DNA of 6,368 bases, taken from the NCBI GenBank assembly GCA_017997515.1, contig JAGOEY010000018.1, positions 9,281 through 15,648 of the forward strand, given 5' to 3'. The notes beneath the pieces were generated by a model. It saw only the letters and a program-made list of their open reading frames with translations. It did not search any database and was not told the origin of the DNA. The stretch comes from Burkholderiaceae bacterium. Its GTDB lineage: Bacteria; Pseudomonadota; Gammaproteobacteria; Burkholderiales; Burkholderiaceae. Both the position numbers and the translations under genes were made by a program. Of the stretch, positions 6,309 to 6,368 are shown in pieces. Numbering within the stretch: position 1 is the first letter of the stretch; every line of letters starts with the position of its first letter.

Positions 6309-6368
6309 TGGAGGCTTTCTCGCAAACAAGTCGCCCGGCCGCATCCAAAGCAAACCTTCCATAAAGAG

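Larger units (their letters stand above)
6146..6368. other. Intergenic tail, no gene seen
   Basis: These 223 bases contain no convincing coding region on either strand. Open frames that cross it have no family resemblance, no ribosome binding site, or overlap the methyltransferase antisense. The contents are a weak terminator, an inverted repeat, a small dyad and a possible -10 box, followed by what looks like the leader of a + strand gene starting just outside. Confidence 0.6.

Noticed and set aside
5931..6362. 143-codon open frame on the - strand across the intergenic tail
   Set aside because: It runs antisense through the conserved motif 2 and motif 3 of the methyltransferase, is rich in Arg/Pro/Ala as GC-rich shadows are, and resembles no known family.
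6179..6364. 61-codon + strand open frame starting at TTG after the operon
   Set aside because: It has no ribosome binding site and no recognisable domain, and it covers the inverted repeat and promoter-like sites. It is better explained as non-coding.
1..6368. CRISPR array, tRNA/rRNA genes, insertion sequences or phage genes
   Set aside because: None were seen. There are no regularly spaced repeats, no tRNA-like cloverleaf and no transposase or integrase motifs, and the window is filled by conserved housekeeping genes.

Overview
The window is a conserved cell-envelope and lipid A operon from a GC-rich betaproteobacterium, all on the + strand. Gene order, protein style and two copies of an AT-rich in-gene motif suggest the order Burkholderiales, probably a Comamonadaceae/Rhodoferax-like organism. 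That placement is an inference from gene order and remembered family sequences, not from a search.

Layout: (1) 1-830, the 3' end of bamA (outer-membrane beta-barrel insertase); (2) 830-1351, skp/ompH (periplasmic chaperone); (3) 1375-2361, lpxD; (4) 2378-2818, fabZ; (5) 2820-3608, lpxA; (6) about 3620-4771, lpxB; (7) 4740-5372, rnhB (RNase HII); (8) 5369-6145, a SpoU/TrmH-family RNA 2'-O-methyltransferase; (9) 6146-6368, a 223-bp non-coding tail. The tail holds a weak terminator-like hairpin, a larger inverted repeat, and a possible promoter/operator for a gene beyond the right edge. Genes are separated by at most about 25 bp or overlap (TAATG, ATGA, a 32-bp overlap), with no terminator between them, so the block looks like one translationally coupled transcript.

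The genes act together in outer-membrane biogenesis. LpxA and LpxD put 3-hydroxyacyl chains on UDP-GlcNAc and its deacetylated product, and LpxB joins two sugar units into the lipid A disaccharide. FabZ draws on the same 3-hydroxyacyl-ACP pool for phospholipid synthesis. BamA and Skp fold and insert the outer-membrane proteins. rnhB and the methyltransferase are nucleic-acid housekeeping genes carried at the end of the transcript. In E. coli dnaE follows rnhB, but here the methyltransferase does.

I found no new multi-gene system. The points most worth checking are: substitutions in LpxA at the positions matching E. coli His160 and the Gly173 acyl-chain ruler; a matching change at the LpxD ruler; a 33-bp motif shared, in the same reading frame, by lpxB and the methyltransferase gene; a tiny ORF linking lpxD to fabZ; and a LexA-like dyad near the right edge.
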